From positions 5,916,501-5,980,500 of the forward strand of contig JAZHRO010000012.1 of NCBI GenBank assembly GCA_037157565.1: a stretch of DNA of 64,000 nt, read 5' to 3'. Below are positions 1-12,003 of the stretch, one piece after another. The notes under the pieces were generated by a model that was given only the letters and a program-made list of their open reading frames with translations, did no database searches and was not told the DNA's origin. Source of the DNA: Thalassia testudinum. Lineage: Eukaryota; Streptophyta; Magnoliopsida; Alismatales; Hydrocharitaceae. Every line of letters starts with the position of its first letter. Positions within the stretch are counted from its first letter, which is position 1. The translations under genes were made by a program, and so were the position numbers.

Positions 1-644
1 CCACTTGAACTGAAATTGATCTACATTTCAACTTAGGCAACCAATTAGGTCTATTTCACTTAGTAGTGGTGCATTAAAACCATTGTTTTCCTTGATTGGG
101 TCTCACCACTTCTACCTTATTAGACTTAAAAGCATCATATAGACCTATCTGAGATTAGGGTTTCCACACTAGGGTAGAGCACATTTACATACTGTACTTA
201 AAAGGAAATTCATATAACAATTGGGACTCGCAAAACCTGTTGCGTGCTTCACTACAATCTTGTTTGAATTGACCTAAACAAGGAAACCATAAAAGAAAAA
301 AAAATTAATACAAGCACTTGAACCATAAAATCCACTACACCAATTAAAGCTCGTATTGAAAATCCTTTGTTTGTGCACTTCACACTCTAAATCAAATTTT
401 AAGGGCAACATCCCCAAAACGTCCAATCACATTCCAAGAGCACTCTAAGCCCAAGCCTAAAACTAAGTAGACATGCCCTAGGCTGGAGAAATTTAGTAGA
501 CGTGCCCTAGGCTGGACAAATTTACTTGGTAACCAAATTTAATTGGGTAAAAATCAAGGCCTTGTCTATTTGGACCAACTGGTGACAAGAAAGGTCAGTG
601 CGGTAACCACATTAACCTCTAGTGGTGTCCCGCCGTGCGGGGTG
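1..644 (+). other. Left part of element L, non-coding leader
   Basis: No credible reading frame. The stretch is interrupted at 645 by the copia solo LTR and continues at 2384 into the gag-like region of element L, so I read it as leader sequence of that element. An imperfect direct duplication of about 30 bp lies at roughly 466-528 (each copy contains GCCCTAGGCTGGA). Whether the window starts inside an LTR or in the internal leader cannot be told. Confidence 0.4.
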
Positions 645-1049
645 TGTTGGTGCTAGAGTACCGCGATCGTTTATTTTGATGATAACAAAACACGTGTCAT
701 TTAACATTTGCACCTGGAGTCTTAGATTTCAGGTCAATCGCAAATGGAGACATGGTTAGACGGAGTTCGAGCTCGCATCCATGGCAGATTGGAGGAGCTT
801 GACGAAGAATAAAGGAGCTTCACAAGGAGCGATAGCTTGAGGAAGGAAGGAGATGAAGAATATGATAGATTTCCTTTCCTTGTACTCTATGTATTTTTGT
901 TTCTTTTGTTGCTCTTTATTTTGTTACTTAGATTCATGTTAAAGAGCCTCAAAGAACCCTTACAGTAGTCCTAGGAACACCTGCACAAACCTAGGGCACT
1001 TAGGTTTTATGTAAAGAACTTAGAAAACCAACCTAAGGTTCAAATAGCT

Positions 1050-1605
1050 TTTTCAGACGTCTAATCTGAAAATCAGACGTCTGATAAATACTTTTAAGAC
1101 GTCTGACTGTTGACTCAGACGTCTGATTATGTTTAGGCTGGACTTAGTTAGTTATGTCTGATGAAATCAGACGTCCAGACCTTAGTCCAGACATCTTAGA
1201 AGATGTCTGATATTTTTGCCAGACGTCCAATTAGTGGACTGTTGGCTGCCTTAGTAAACATTGAAGAAAATGACCGTTGCCTCGTATCAGACGTCCGTAG
1301 AGGACACCCGACGTCTAATACATGACCGTTTTGCCTCGACTGACCCAAAATCTCTTCTCAGAGATTTTATAGCCGTTGCACTCTCTTGGAAATCCATTCC
1401 CGTGGAAAAGTAGGTTTTTAGACATCCAGACATCTTTCTAGACGTCCTGTATGTCGTCTAATGACAATTCACTCGAACCCAATTGTAGATCTTATTTAAG
1501 TTAGGAAGGAAACCCGCCTAAAATCAGATGTATGACTTTGTTCCCAGATGCCTTAAAATGGTTTTCCAGACGTCGGATGCTAGAATCAGACGTCTGATAA
1601 CCCTG
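1050..1605 (+). repeat. Cluster of GACGTC palindromes in copia U3
   Basis: By my count there are 11 exact GACGTC cores here, mostly within CAGACGTCTG or CAGACGTCC, plus decayed versions such as AGATGTCT and AGACATCT. The cluster ends about 100 bp upstream of the TATA box. ACGT-core sites of this sort are bound by plant bZIP factors (established for C-box motifs), so an enhancer role is an inference. Confidence 0.8.
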
Positions 1606-1707
1606 TCAGTGTAATGATTAATCCTAATTTCGGCCTGATTTTCTTGGAGCTTGCACCCAACGGCTATGGAAGCCTTCCAAGGCCTTCCAAAGCCTTCTTA
1701 GGGCCTC

Positions 1708-1715
1708 TATAAATA
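1708..1715 (+). promoter_or_regulatory. TATA box of the copia solo LTR
   Basis: TATAAATA lies within a perfect palindrome: CCTCTAT at 1704-1710 is mirrored by ATAGAGG at 1713-1719. It marks the U3/R boundary of the copia LTR and fits its plus orientation. The transcript would start about 30 bp downstream. Confidence 0.65.
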
Positions 1716-2632
1716 GAGGAGAACCCTTGCCACTCAAACATATACCAAGACACATCCAAGCTACATACTTTCCACTTTTTAGTGTCTAAAAGAAGAAGAA
1801 GATCATATAGAAGAAAGCTCTTGATCTCCAAGCTTAGTTCTACACCTAGAGAGCCTGATTCTTGCTGTGCACCCGCTCTCCCTCCGCGATTACGAGAGCG
1901 ACAAAGCGCTACCACGTGGTTCACGCATCTGCGTCGTCGAGCACTTCCACCAAAGCGAAGCATCCTTACTCCTATAGAAGCTTAGTTTTAGAATATCTTT
2001 GTTGGTTCTATAGGACTATTTATAATTTACTTTGTTATTTGGTTGGGTATTCGCTTTGAGAATTACCGTCTCCTTCGTGAGACAAAATCCTTCTCGTGAA
2101 GAGAAGGGGTATAAGGCACGCTACCCTCGCACAAGTAGCGTGGTTGTAATTGAGGTTGTACTACCCTCGTTTAAATAGTACGTTGGTGGATTTGATCAAC
2201 TTGGTTGATCGGAAAATCCTAACTCGAGAGGGTTAAGTGGTGGTTTTCACCCGATTTGGGTTTCCACCTAAAAATCATTGTGTACATTGTGTAATTGTCT
2301 ATTTTGTGAGATTGTTATATTTTAATTCCACATTTTTTAAGTCACGCTGATCTCACCCCCTCTAAGTAGGGATTTACAGGGTGTCCTAGGGGGTCCCACC
2401 CTTCTGGCCAGCCATGTAATTCAAGTGTTGGTGTAACCCAAGTCAAATTTAGGGTACCAAGTTTAAATCCAATTAGGGTATACAATTTAAGGCTAGCTTG
2501 TTTGCTTGATTTGGGGCTCTCTCATCTTTCTTCCTAGGCCTATGCCTTAATTCCACCAGTCCCTTGTAGCTGGTTGTGTCTTCCTAAGGAAGACTATATC
2601 TTTTCTCTATCCTCATCTTTTCTCAAATATCC

Positions 2633-3810
2633 ATGAACCCATATCATTCTTTTGACCCTCAGGGTCTATCACCCAACCCAACCATGATTTCGACTCCTCC
2701 TGGTTGGGAGACTCATCCTAACCACCTAGGATATGATCATCCTTATCCCCCAGCTTATTTAGAGCTTGAACCTCATGGATCTGACCCTTATGTAGATCAA
2801 AACCAATTGAAAGCCATAGTTGCTGAATTCAGGGAATATAATAAGGACTATATAGATCAATGTGCCAAGCTCCTGGAGCAAATTAGACGATCTCAGGCAC
2901 AATCTCAATCTTATCACTCCTCCCAGGAATAAGAGACTTGGAACAACCAGCCTAGTGGATCTAGTGACCCATATTTTGGATCCACTAGCTACTCTACTGA
3001 TTCTTGCTACCATAGGGAGGCAACCTGGACTCACCATTGGACCTAACCTGTGATTTGGGTAGATCATTTGAGGAATGCACCATTTTTGATACACCTGTAC
3101 CTGATGATATATCACTAAGGAATTGGAATAATGGATCACAAGTACAGGACCACAAAACAGGTTCTCAATCAACTCCCTCTATAGTCAGCCCCACTTAGGG
3201 TGATACACCTATTGATTCATATCCAAGTTTGTATAACCCTGAGTGGAGAAACAATCCTGATCTTTCATGGCCACCACAAAGACTGACTCAGACTGAACAT
3301 CAATCTAGGCCAGCCCAATATTCCACTCAAACCACTTTAGGGCAACCATCTAGTCTAGCCCAACCGGCAACCACCCTTGAAGATATCATGAACATTTTGT
3401 TGGACTTTGAAAAGAAAAATGAAGAAAGGCTGACTAAGTTGGAAAATCAAGTGAAATCTCAAGGGGATCAAATCAAGAGACTTCAACAATCACTTTATCC
3501 CCGGATGCGATTGCCTTTTCACTCCTATTCTCTACCTATTCTTTCGACCCCTTCTCCAATCTATCATACATGCCATTGTGCGGGGGCCAAATCTGTGGCC
3601 TCTAAAAGGAAGAGAAAAGCTAAGAGCCCACCTAAACGATCTGATTCGGGCTCAACCAAAAATCATAAGACCAAACCCCCATCCAGCTCTGACTCAGACT
3701 CTAGGGACAAAAAGAAGAAAAAGTCTTTTGAAGTTGATTTGACCTATTTACCCTTTCCTGAGGCCTTAAAAGAAAGAGTCACAAAAGAAGAAAAGGACTT
3801 GCACAACTAA
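2633..3810 (+). pseudogene. Element L gag-like protein lacking capsid domain (broken)
   Basis: A structural protein remnant of an Athila/Tat-like element. The first part (2633-2932) is rich in Pro, Tyr and Gln and ends in a helical charged stretch, then a stop. After a frameshift the frame 3229-3810 carries YNPEWRNNPDLSW, equivalent to the YNPGWRNHPNFSW motif that follows the zinc knuckle in Athila gag, then a coiled coil around 3410-3500 with ENQVKSQGDQIKRLQ. The normal capsid domain and CCHC knuckle are absent. In their place is a basic and serine-rich tail (KRKRKAKSPPKR, later KKKKK) resembling a nuclear localisation signal. In-frame stops and a frameshift make it non-functional. Confidence 0.65.
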
Positions 3811-3814
3811 AGAG

Positions 3815-4330
3815 GTGGTTTTATCAGCTAACATAAGTGCATTTGTTTCTGGCACTCTACCACCCAAAAAGACCGACCTTGGAAAACCTTCCATATCTTG
3901 TGCCATCATGAGATTCACCTTTAATAGAGCCCTTGTGGATCTAGGGTCTTCCATTAGCTTGATTCCTACTGCCCTTTTTGACCGCACCAGACTTGGAGAT
4001 CTGCACCACACACCTATCACCATTAGAATGGCAGATGGCTCCATCAAAACACCTAAGGGGGTAGTTTAGGATGTGATCATTAAAGTGCAAGGTCTTAGTT
4101 TTTCAGTTGATTTTATTGTTTTGGACATGGATATACCGGAAAAGCTAAGTAATTCACCCATCATTCTGGGTTGACCTTTCTTGGCTACGGCCAATGCATG
4201 GATTAACTGTTACTCAGGATGTATGGAGATGAGTAGCAACAATGAGAAGATTCACTTTGATATGTATGCAGCCGCTAAGAAAACAAAGTCAGGGTAGTTT
4301 CTGGATGACATGGAAAGTGAGTCAGAGGGT
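3815..4330 (+). pseudogene. Element L aspartic protease domain (broken)
   Basis: A retropepsin-like domain of the plant gypsy type. VDLGSSISLIP at about 3936-3966 is the catalytic loop (DLGAS in Athila relatives); it is followed by MADGSIKTPKGVV, a stop, then DVIIKVQGLSFSVDFIVLDMD and ILG.PFLATANA, the usual C-terminal flap and IILGRPFLATA motif. Stops sit at the end of PKGVV (TAG) and in ILG.P (TGA where Arg CGA is expected). The frame links to the acidic reading frame downstream, not to RT. Confidence 0.75.
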
Positions 4331-5435
4331 AATTCGGAAGAAACTATGGCAATTGACACCTGGGTAGAGCCACATGACCTGAATCAATAATCCACTAGAT
4401 CACATAAGTCACCCTCAATACCATATCAAATCATTGATAGTATGGTTGACTATCTTGATTGACCTAGCCCAATTCAAACCTCTGCCCCTTGCAATGAATC
4501 CCAGATTCCTCAATTGATCAAAATGATTCATGAAATAAAAGAAGCTACTATAAGAGAATATGATGATATAACGAAAGAGCTTCATAGAATCCGGGACGAG
4601 CAACAAAAATCAGAAATGTTTGAATTTGGGTCAGATGTGTCACAACCGATTTGTGATTCGGTGGTGGTCATGCAGGATTTTGTTGATCAAACACTCGAGG
4701 TGGATGATATTGATAACCCTATTGAAGTTAAGAATGGAGATTTATTCGAGAATCTTGATCTTGATTTAGGGCCTGAGTACCAATCATTTCATTTTGAGGA
4801 ACCAAGTATTAAGGGACCTGAATATGATTTTGTTGTATTTGAGAATACCCATGGAGACATTGATGAATTAATTCAAATGATCTCATACACGGAGCAACAA
4901 AATCAAAAGGACTGTAACAACTCCTCAATCAATGATTTAGCCCATTCCACTTTTACGAAGGGACTCACTACTAAATCTAATAACCAATTTCATCTAAGTG
5001 AGAAGGAAATATCCCCTTATGAAAAAGATATTCAAGAGATTGAAAGATTGTTGGGGATAACATGATGAGTTATCAGAGGAAGCTAAAAATTTTGGGGAAT
5101 TATGTGATAATTGGGAATTGGCATTGGAAAATTTGGAAGAGATAAAAGAAGAAGATGATACCCAAACATCTTTGGTAGAGATAGAGACTAATCACTGGAC
5201 CTTGATTTCCAAATCTGACCACACTACTTGGGTCATGTCTTCCATTCATCACTATTATCAGGACCCATATGATTTCACCCCACACGACTCCACCCATAAC
5301 CCCACCACACACATTCTCCATCACCTCTTCGGGATGCCTTCATATTCATTTCTTCTAGGCACCCATATTTATTTGTCTTTCTTTTGTAGCATCTGGCTAC
5401 AAATAATCCCAAGCCCCATCTACATATTTTTCTAA
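4331..5435 (+). pseudogene. Element L acidic ORF in the place of RT/integrase
   Basis: A protein of unknown function. Frame 4514-5065 encodes 183 residues: an amphipathic N-terminal helix, then a strongly acidic section with many Asp, Glu and Asn, ending in a helical charged segment. After a stop and frame change, 5118-5435 continues with a Glu-rich helix, a His/Pro/Thr-rich stretch and a hydrophobic C-terminus. No RT, RNase H or integrase motif follows. Its place after the protease resembles the acidic frames of elements A and D. It could be a fast-evolving third ORF of non-autonomous elements, or the residue of a deletion. Confidence 0.45.
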
Positions 5436-7385
5436 TTATTTGGACTTGGAATTCATGGACAACTGGTCTGCATTTGCGGCCTGTTGTTGGCGAACGAGAT
5501 TAAAATTCTTATCATTTTACTCACCATTCTCAATAGTGTATTGACATATCCTTTTTGAGTATACGCTTAGCTAGAGGCGTTAATCTCAGCACTTATATAT
5601 AGGATATTTTATTTGGCATATTTTCCTGTATATTCAATTTCAGGTGTTGGAATAAGTGGAACATCAAAATTCAGGAGCCATTCCAAGTGAATTCTACCCA
5701 TTTACTCCTGTCTTAATTTATTTTTCATTGTATTCATGCATGAGGACATGCAAGAAAGCAGGCATGAGGGGGTAGTAATTGTAAACTGAAAATTTTCTGC
5801 CAACACCTAGGAAAAACCTTTCGTACATCATGCTAATTGCACTTTAGGGTCCTTAAATTGAGAACAACCGACTCCACCTCCAATGTTCGCACTGGAGCTA
5901 AAAAACATTCACAATAGCCACTTTCGACTCATCCATTCACCTTTTTGTTCTAAATTTTGAGTCAAGCTGAATATAACTCGAATTAGGGAACTTTTCGAAG
6001 TGCAACTTTTGAAAAGATTATACATAGCATGTATATATATTGCATTCATGAATAAGATTTTTATCAAAAAAATGTATTAAGGATTTCATCCTCTAGTTGA
6101 TTCCTGTAATCTGGAATCTAGTACAATTTCCACACACACGTAGAATTTGCAATGGATTTATGGTGAAGACTGATGAACGTCTTCAGTTTGTCGAGAAGAA
6201 GTAGTGCTTCTCTTCCTAAACCACTGGACAGTATTTTGGCAGTCATGCATATTTTCTTCCAAAAATCCACCAAATAGTGTGAGATGAGAGTAGAGTGTAC
6301 TAGTGCTCTAAGATTAGTGCAAAGAATCTGGAATCCTAGATAATTAGGTGATGATTCTCAGAGATAAGGCATAGTTTTCGCTCTCGGTTCCTGCGTATAC
6401 ATTTTGTGTGAATTTTGAGAGCCACCAAATAAGGAAAATACGCGGAGAGCGTGTTTTCATAAAGCTAAGGCTAAGGTGGATGGTTACGACCATTCTTTAC
6501 GGAATCCTCGACTGAAGGAGGGTATTGATATCAAGGTCAGAAATACACCGTCCTATCTGCCTCTCCCAGTGCCATGAACAGGCACTTCCACCAAATAAGC
6601 CACCCAATGTCTCTTGAGTACCACTAATCCCTAATAATGCCTCCTCAATAAAGTTCATGAATGTATGCTAGATTGCGTTGTGTTGGAAAAAAAAATTATA
6701 CATAGAAAAAAAGGGAAGAAAAAATAATGAAAAAAAAGTAGAGAAAGAAGAAAAAGCAAAGAAAGAGAGTGTGAATATTTAGTGTTTATTTCAGTTGTAT
6801 TGAGGCAATACCACCAAATAAATTTGAGATTCACCAAATAAGGCCTTCACCTATCGTTCTGTGTTTCTGACCACCCGAATACTGACTGAGGAATTTTGAA
6901 TTAGTGTTAGGGTTATGGAACTCAATTCGAGTGTTAATGCTAAGTGAGACCACCAAATACAGATCATACGTGAGAATCTGGTGAGATTGTGAGCTCTAAG
7001 AAAAAAAAATAGAGAAAAAGAGAGAATGAATACAAAGGAACCAAAAAAGAGCATAGTTTTTCTCGTCTTTCTCTAAGTTGAGCTACGTAATAATTTGAAA
7101 ATCTAGATTTTATAGTACTAATCTCTTTGTAACATTAGTCGAGAGTGAGCCAGCAAATATAAAATCTTTTCCCTCTAAGATTCTCTACCTAAGCTTAAAG
7201 CCGAGTGGAATTCATAGAATATCTTGAATACCCCGAGGGAAGAAGTCCACCTATCCCGCTAGAATTTTTACTAGGGGTCAAATACAGGCTTTAGAGGTGA
7301 ATCAGGTCTTTCACTCGAATTCATTGCAAAAGCTACCTAGCTGCACTTTCACATTTGTATGGATTTCTAAAACATAGGATAAAAA
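5436..7385 (+). other. Element L 3' non-coding region
   Basis: No supported gene. A PPT-like motif (GAGGACATG ... GGCATGAGGGGG) sits at about 5738-5775. Segments 6040-6160, 6560-6600 and 7190-7370 match, in inverse orientation, the region downstream of integrase in element B (about 18310-19680), including the phrase CCACCAAATAAG. The match stops near 7375-7385, just before the PPT and LTR start would be expected. L has therefore lost its own 3' PPT and most of its LTR. Confidence 0.55.
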
Positions 7386-8573
7386 CAACAACCGGGACTC
7401 AAGTTTTCCAAAGAATAAAATCAATCGAGTTTCGATATTATAAATGTTTTTGTCAAGGGGATTTCGTGACTATACTACGACATTGTTTTCCAAAAACTTA
7501 CGATTTCCACGTTTGTCAGTGGTCGATGGTCGCTAGAGGTGGCTGACTGGAGCACCAACGGTCGATGGCGTTGAAGCCCACGCAGGTTGCGTGCGCTGGC
7601 AACGCATGGTTGCGCATGGGCTCGGTGCTCGACGGGGATGCTATGGCACGCTATCAAGTCGAGGTTGAAGGTTGGCAGAGGTCGGTCGAGGTGGCTGCAA
7701 CCTTGAAGCTTTGGGTTCTTTTGCTTGATGCACAGGTGGTGTGGTCTAAAGAAGGAGAAGAAAGAAGATGAAGGGGAAGATGATGGGGGAGGTTTTGGCG
7801 GTGAGGGCTGGTGGGGGTGTTGGCGTTTGAGAGGAAGAGGGTGCAGTTGGTGTTTAGGAGAGGGATGGAGTGGTCGTGGTAGACGGCGGGTTGCAGGTGG
7901 TGGTGTGGGCGTGGGGTAGGGGTGGCGGCAGGAGGTTGAAGAGGAAGTAGAAGAAGAAGAAAAAGAAAGGGAAGAGGATGATAGCAATGGGTGTATGCAC
8001 TCTGTCACCATGAATATGTGATCGGCGAAAGGGAGGAGCAAAGGTGTAGCACACCTAAGCCATGGTGTACGCTGGGTTTCATGGTGCACGCCTACTGCAC
8101 GGTGGTGGCAAGGGAGAAGATCCCCACAAGGGGAAGGGATGATGGCTCCATCTCGTGGCTTCTGCACTTCTTATATAAAAACACCCGCTGTTGATTTCTT
8201 CTGTTGAAAGTTCTCCAACCACTCGGCAAAGATCACGAGTGGTTGGAATGGTAAGATCCGCCTGGCGATATCTTCATCAGACATTTGATCAATACTCCAG
8301 ATGTCTTAAAAAGTATGGACATTAGCGAGTTCATGATGGCAGTTCCCAGACATCTTATAGACGCAAAAATGGATGTCTGAACTCTTGCACCTAGCCTGCA
8401 TCCATTAAATCAATTATGTTACCATATTATATGTTATTAAATGTAAAATTGATGCATAAAATTACATGCAGACTAAGGTGAATTTCCATATAACACCTAA
8501 TTAATTAACAACTAAGAACAACTAATTAGAGAGTACTTAGACTGAATAATGATCCACTAAAGTGGACTTATCA
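7386..8573 (-). mobile_element. LTR J, B-related, minus orientation (left edge unclear)
   Basis: Read on the minus strand the sequence starts at 8573 with TGATAAGTCCACTTTAGTGG, a hairpin start like that of the B LTR, and continues with TTTTTAAGACATC and ATGTCTGATGA in the same order as B. A TATA-like TTTTATATAA lies at 8171-8180. The region 7520-8160 is GC-rich and low complexity. The left edge is blurred: 7390-7490 resembles the end of plus-oriented LTR I (ACTATACTACGACA), so J and a remnant of L's LTR may be fused here. No duplication was found. It could be a solo or truncated LTR. Confidence 0.5.
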
Positions 8574-9700
8574 CCTTCTCTGAACATCATGCTAGATTAT
8601 GGTGTCCCTGATCCGAACAACACATTGGACTGTTGTGTCCCTACTCTGAACAACACATTAGACATTTGTGTCCCTTCTTTGAATGGTCATGTTGATGGCC
8701 ATGTTGGTTGTGAGGACTATGACATCTAATATGGATACTACATAGTTGACAATGACAATAGTTGTGTGAAGCCCACTTCAGGATTGTCAGTCAAGATTCC
8801 TACGTCATGGTGGAAAAGTAGACCTCCTCGCATACTAAATTGGGTTGAATGAACTCCCTCACTAAATTAAGAACTAGGAGCTTTTGCACCAAACTCATAA
8901 TCTTGCGATCTAGGTCCAAATTCCATGCGAGGAACATGTTATGAATCAACTCTTTTAGAAAAGTTAAAGTACATTTAAATGTAAACAAGAGAGACACTAT
9001 CTCAAAATGAGTAGCTTAAGCTTTAGAATAAGAAGTGCTGGGTCCAGATTTAGTAGCCTGTTGAAAATATGGGTGCAAATAATCCATCGTTAAATTGAAT
9101 TCTATGAGGACATCAGTGATGCTTTGAACAACATTTGCCATATCTGAATGAAGCTCCCTCATTATAGTGTGATGTGGTCTCCTCATCTACTCTCTAATCT
9201 AATCTCTAGTGCGAAATGCAAGTTGGACCTACAAAAGATAATGTAATTTATAATTAACATAATTTTTGAATGAAAAAGTGATGTTAAAATTTATAACGTT
9301 TATTCTTATCAATCTTCTCTGTGAAAGTCCTTGTGAGTCATAGGAAACTCTAAGAGCTATTAGTTCTTGTTGTATAAACCTCTTTATTATATCTCAATGC
9401 CACTACAACTATTTCAGCCTTACTTGGGTCCTTATGCCTAGAATTAAGCATTCTTAAAAGATGAATTCATATCGAGAATTCCATCGTTGGATATATTGGG
9501 CATGATGTGAAGCACAATTTACATTTGTAGACAATTTAGACCATGTTCTTGGGGAAGGATCTCCATCGGATCTAGATGGCGTTGTGCCTTGAGCCATTAC
9601 ACGATCCCAAGACATGCATGATGACAATGTTGAAGTAGATGAGGACCATCCTTGTGATGACTTGAGTCCCGCCAATTGACAAAACTCTAGTTGTCAAGTG
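8574..9700 (-). pseudogene. Unassigned coding remnant, possibly transposase-derived
   Basis: I do not recognise this gene. On the plus strand 8586-8733 reads as a short repetitive peptide with the unit (C)VP.LNNTLD two to three times. On the minus strand, 9200-9005 gives a readable peptide containing DYLHPYFQQATKSG and a stop, and 9454-9675 an open frame of 73 residues. A similar phrase recurs at about 59400-59460 near another minus-strand remnant, so both may come from one repeat family. A DNA transposon accessory protein is possible but unproven. Confidence 0.25.
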
Positions 9701-10312
9701 CTAATACTAAGCAACAATAATTTTAAGATTGTAGTCATGCAAGACATAGCCATATACCTCCAATAGCGAAACATCCATTCATAATGCATTAAATAAAAAA
9801 TAGAGTGCTAACATTTAAAATAAAATCCACCACAGAAAGTATAAAGTAATGAGTGCTCAAGTACTAATACAATTACAAAAGAATGGAAAATAAAGAGTCT
9901 AAACAACAAAAGAAAAACTAAATGAGCCACAACGCTCGGTACGGACAATGTCCTACTGCGGAACTCGATTCTGCAGCAAAAGAACCAACAACAGCTTCTA
10001 GACCTGGTTGCTCAGCAACACCTGATTACAGAACCCATGAAACGCATCAATAAAATCTAAATAGAGTAGAACAATAACTAAGTAACCAAGAGAATAAGAG
10101 AAAAGGATATTGTATCATCAATTAATCCATTTATTAGTCACCACATTTTCTAGTTCATTTCATGTGTTAGGCCCAACCTGTTACGGTCAATAATCCATAA
10201 ATCAATGCCTCAGGCACGAGACAATTTCATGTGACTTCCAAAGATGCAAGACTTGTATAAGCCATGCTCTTGGCCAAGAAGGTAGCTTATTGATTTTGGC
10301 AATACCACTTTT
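9701..10312. other. Non-coding DNA upstream of element A PBS
   Basis: No gene. About 9870-10090 resembles 15365-15610 of solo LTR K (shared order CAGTGTCCT, ACCTGG.TGCTCA.CAACACCTG, GAGTAGA). The 5' LTR of A should end here; TACCA at 10303-10307 is a candidate LTR end 5 bp before the PBS, but I could not match this stretch to the 3' LTR at 58144, so the 5' LTR is undefined, truncated or replaced. Confidence 0.35.
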
Positions 10313-10330
10313 TGGCACTATTGCCGAGGA
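10313..10330 (+). promoter_or_regulatory. Element A primer-binding site (tRNA-Asp type)
   Basis: TGGCACTATTGCCGAGGA matches the complement of the 3' end of plant tRNA-Asp (TGGCGCCGTTGCCGGGGA) at 14 of 18 positions; all four differences are transitions. This site primes minus-strand cDNA synthesis in Athila-type elements and fixes A's orientation as plus. Confidence 0.75.
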
Positions 10331-12003
10331 GGCACAGCTTAATCTTATTTAGTCTCTTTCTTGCTTAATTGAATCTTCACAAAATTTTGTTTGTTTTGAT
10401 TAAGGGTGAGAAATAGGAATGAGAGAGAAAATCAGATTCACTTGGAGCGAAAGCTTCAAGTTTCCTTTTCTTCCTGCGTTCTTTAGGTAAGTACCTACCA
10501 AAACACCCCTAGGAATCTCTTTAAAAATCACAAAAAAATCTTTTAAATATCCAAAATCACAAAACAAGAGAAATTTAGGGTGGTGGAACCCTAAAAACTA
10601 ATTGTGTGCTTATTTGCATTGATTTTCCACCACCTTAATCTTATTGGTGTCAGATTTTTGAAAATCCAAACTTTTGTTTTGATTTTCAAAAATCTAGCTT
10701 GGGCACTTATGAACTTCCTAAAATCATCAAAGTTCACCTAAGGAAGCACATTTAAGTTAGAAACCTTGCGTCCAAATTTCAGATAATTTTAAGTAGAAAA
10801 AATTAAAAAATTCATTGACTAAACAAGGGTTAAACCTTATTTCCTTACTATTTTCTTACTGTTCGTTAATTTTATAATTTTTTTTACTTATTAGATTTGG
10901 GTAAACTTTATATTGCTAGAAACTTTGAAAAATTCTCTACATCATATAAAATTTTTAAAAATTTTTGAGATCATTTGAGGTTATTGCTAAATCATTCTTC
11001 TGAATCTATCATTTCTGACTCTTGATATCAGTAAGAAGAAAAAATCCAAAAAAATATCAAAAAATTTATAAAATCTTGAAAAAATCATTTTGGATTCCTT
11101 GTTTGATTTTAAATCGTAGTGTTGTTTTATTGTTTGGTTCACCACTTTTAAAGATTTCATAAAAGAAGATTCATTTAGAAATTGCATAACTAGGATTTTC
11201 ATTTCTAGGGTTCTTGATTTTATTCTCTCTTAGTCACACATACAATCAAAGGAATTGATTCTCACCAACTTACAACTTAATTATCTTATTGTGTGATCAC
11301 CTTAAAACTTGTTTGAACATTTAAGAAGAAAGAATCTTAAAATCTACAAAAATTTTATCGAAACCCTAAAATCTTTTCACAAAAATTCTTGTTTGCAAAC
11401 CTCCTGTTTTGGCTTAGGCCTCACTTCCTGCCCAAATTTCGCACACACAAAAAAAGAAATAATTAGGCATTACCCCAATTAACGCCCATAATATTCCTTG
11501 TGCACTTTAGCCTCCTAGACCTAATTAAAATTTGTAGTAATTTGACCCCTAGTTTCATTAAACATAGGCTTGCTACCTAGGTCTTAAGATTTCCTTAGTT
11601 GATTTCAATTCCTTCATCTATATCTGGTGCTAGACTAAGGGGTTGTGTCAAATGACCAAGTGTGGGTTTATACAAGCCCCAGTGAATTTCCTGGGACATG
11701 CTTGGGCCCAACCCTCCCCTTGTTCAGTCTAGCTAGATTTGTTGAGGGAACGGTTATTAGCTACTGATTTTTTATTTCTTAGGTAGACCAAGTCTTAGGT
11801 AATTATTAGGGAGTCACCTTTAAGTTATGTCTAGGATTTTGCTTGCTTAGTTGCAAACTTATTCTTCTCATCTGTCCTTCCTTTCCTCCCTATTCTTCCA
11901 TTGCATACACTGGCGACGGTCCTAGAATCCACACTTAGAGGGACCTATTGATTCTGCCCACCCCACAAAAAGATCCTCTTCCTCTCATTTTCATTCTTCA
12001 AAA
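10331..12003 (+). other. Element A untranslated leader
   Basis: About 1.7 kb between the primer-binding site and the first readable gag codons. AT-rich, with runs of short direct repeats around AAAATC and TTTTGA. No supported reading frame. Long leaders of this kind are common in Athila elements. Confidence 0.55.

Larger units (their letters stand above)
645..2378 (+). mobile_element. Ty1/copia-type solo LTR inserted in element L
   Basis: A 1734-bp sequence starting TGTTGGTGCT and ending GATTTACA is flanked by an exact 5-bp duplication GGGTG (640-644 and 2379-2383). The text TTTTGATGATAACAAAAC near the start and the CACCCCCTCT tract close to the 3' end are typical of plant copia LTRs (SIRE/Tork-like). 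The sequence after the LTR is the target, not a tRNA-Met primer-binding site, so this is a solo LTR left by LTR-LTR recombination. A TATA box lies at 1708-1715. The LTR orientation is plus. The lineage is inferred from general LTR features only; no copia protein is present. Confidence 0.85.

Noticed and set aside
1782..2059. Arg-rich small open frames downstream of the copia TATA box
   Set aside because: They are within the LTR R/U5 and unrelated to copia gag; chance frames.
7475..8167. 230-codon minus-strand open frame rich in Ser, Pro and His
   Set aside because: It lies in the GC-rich low-complexity part of LTR J; similar accidental frames occur at the same place in both B LTRs in other frames. 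No domain or codon pattern of a gene.
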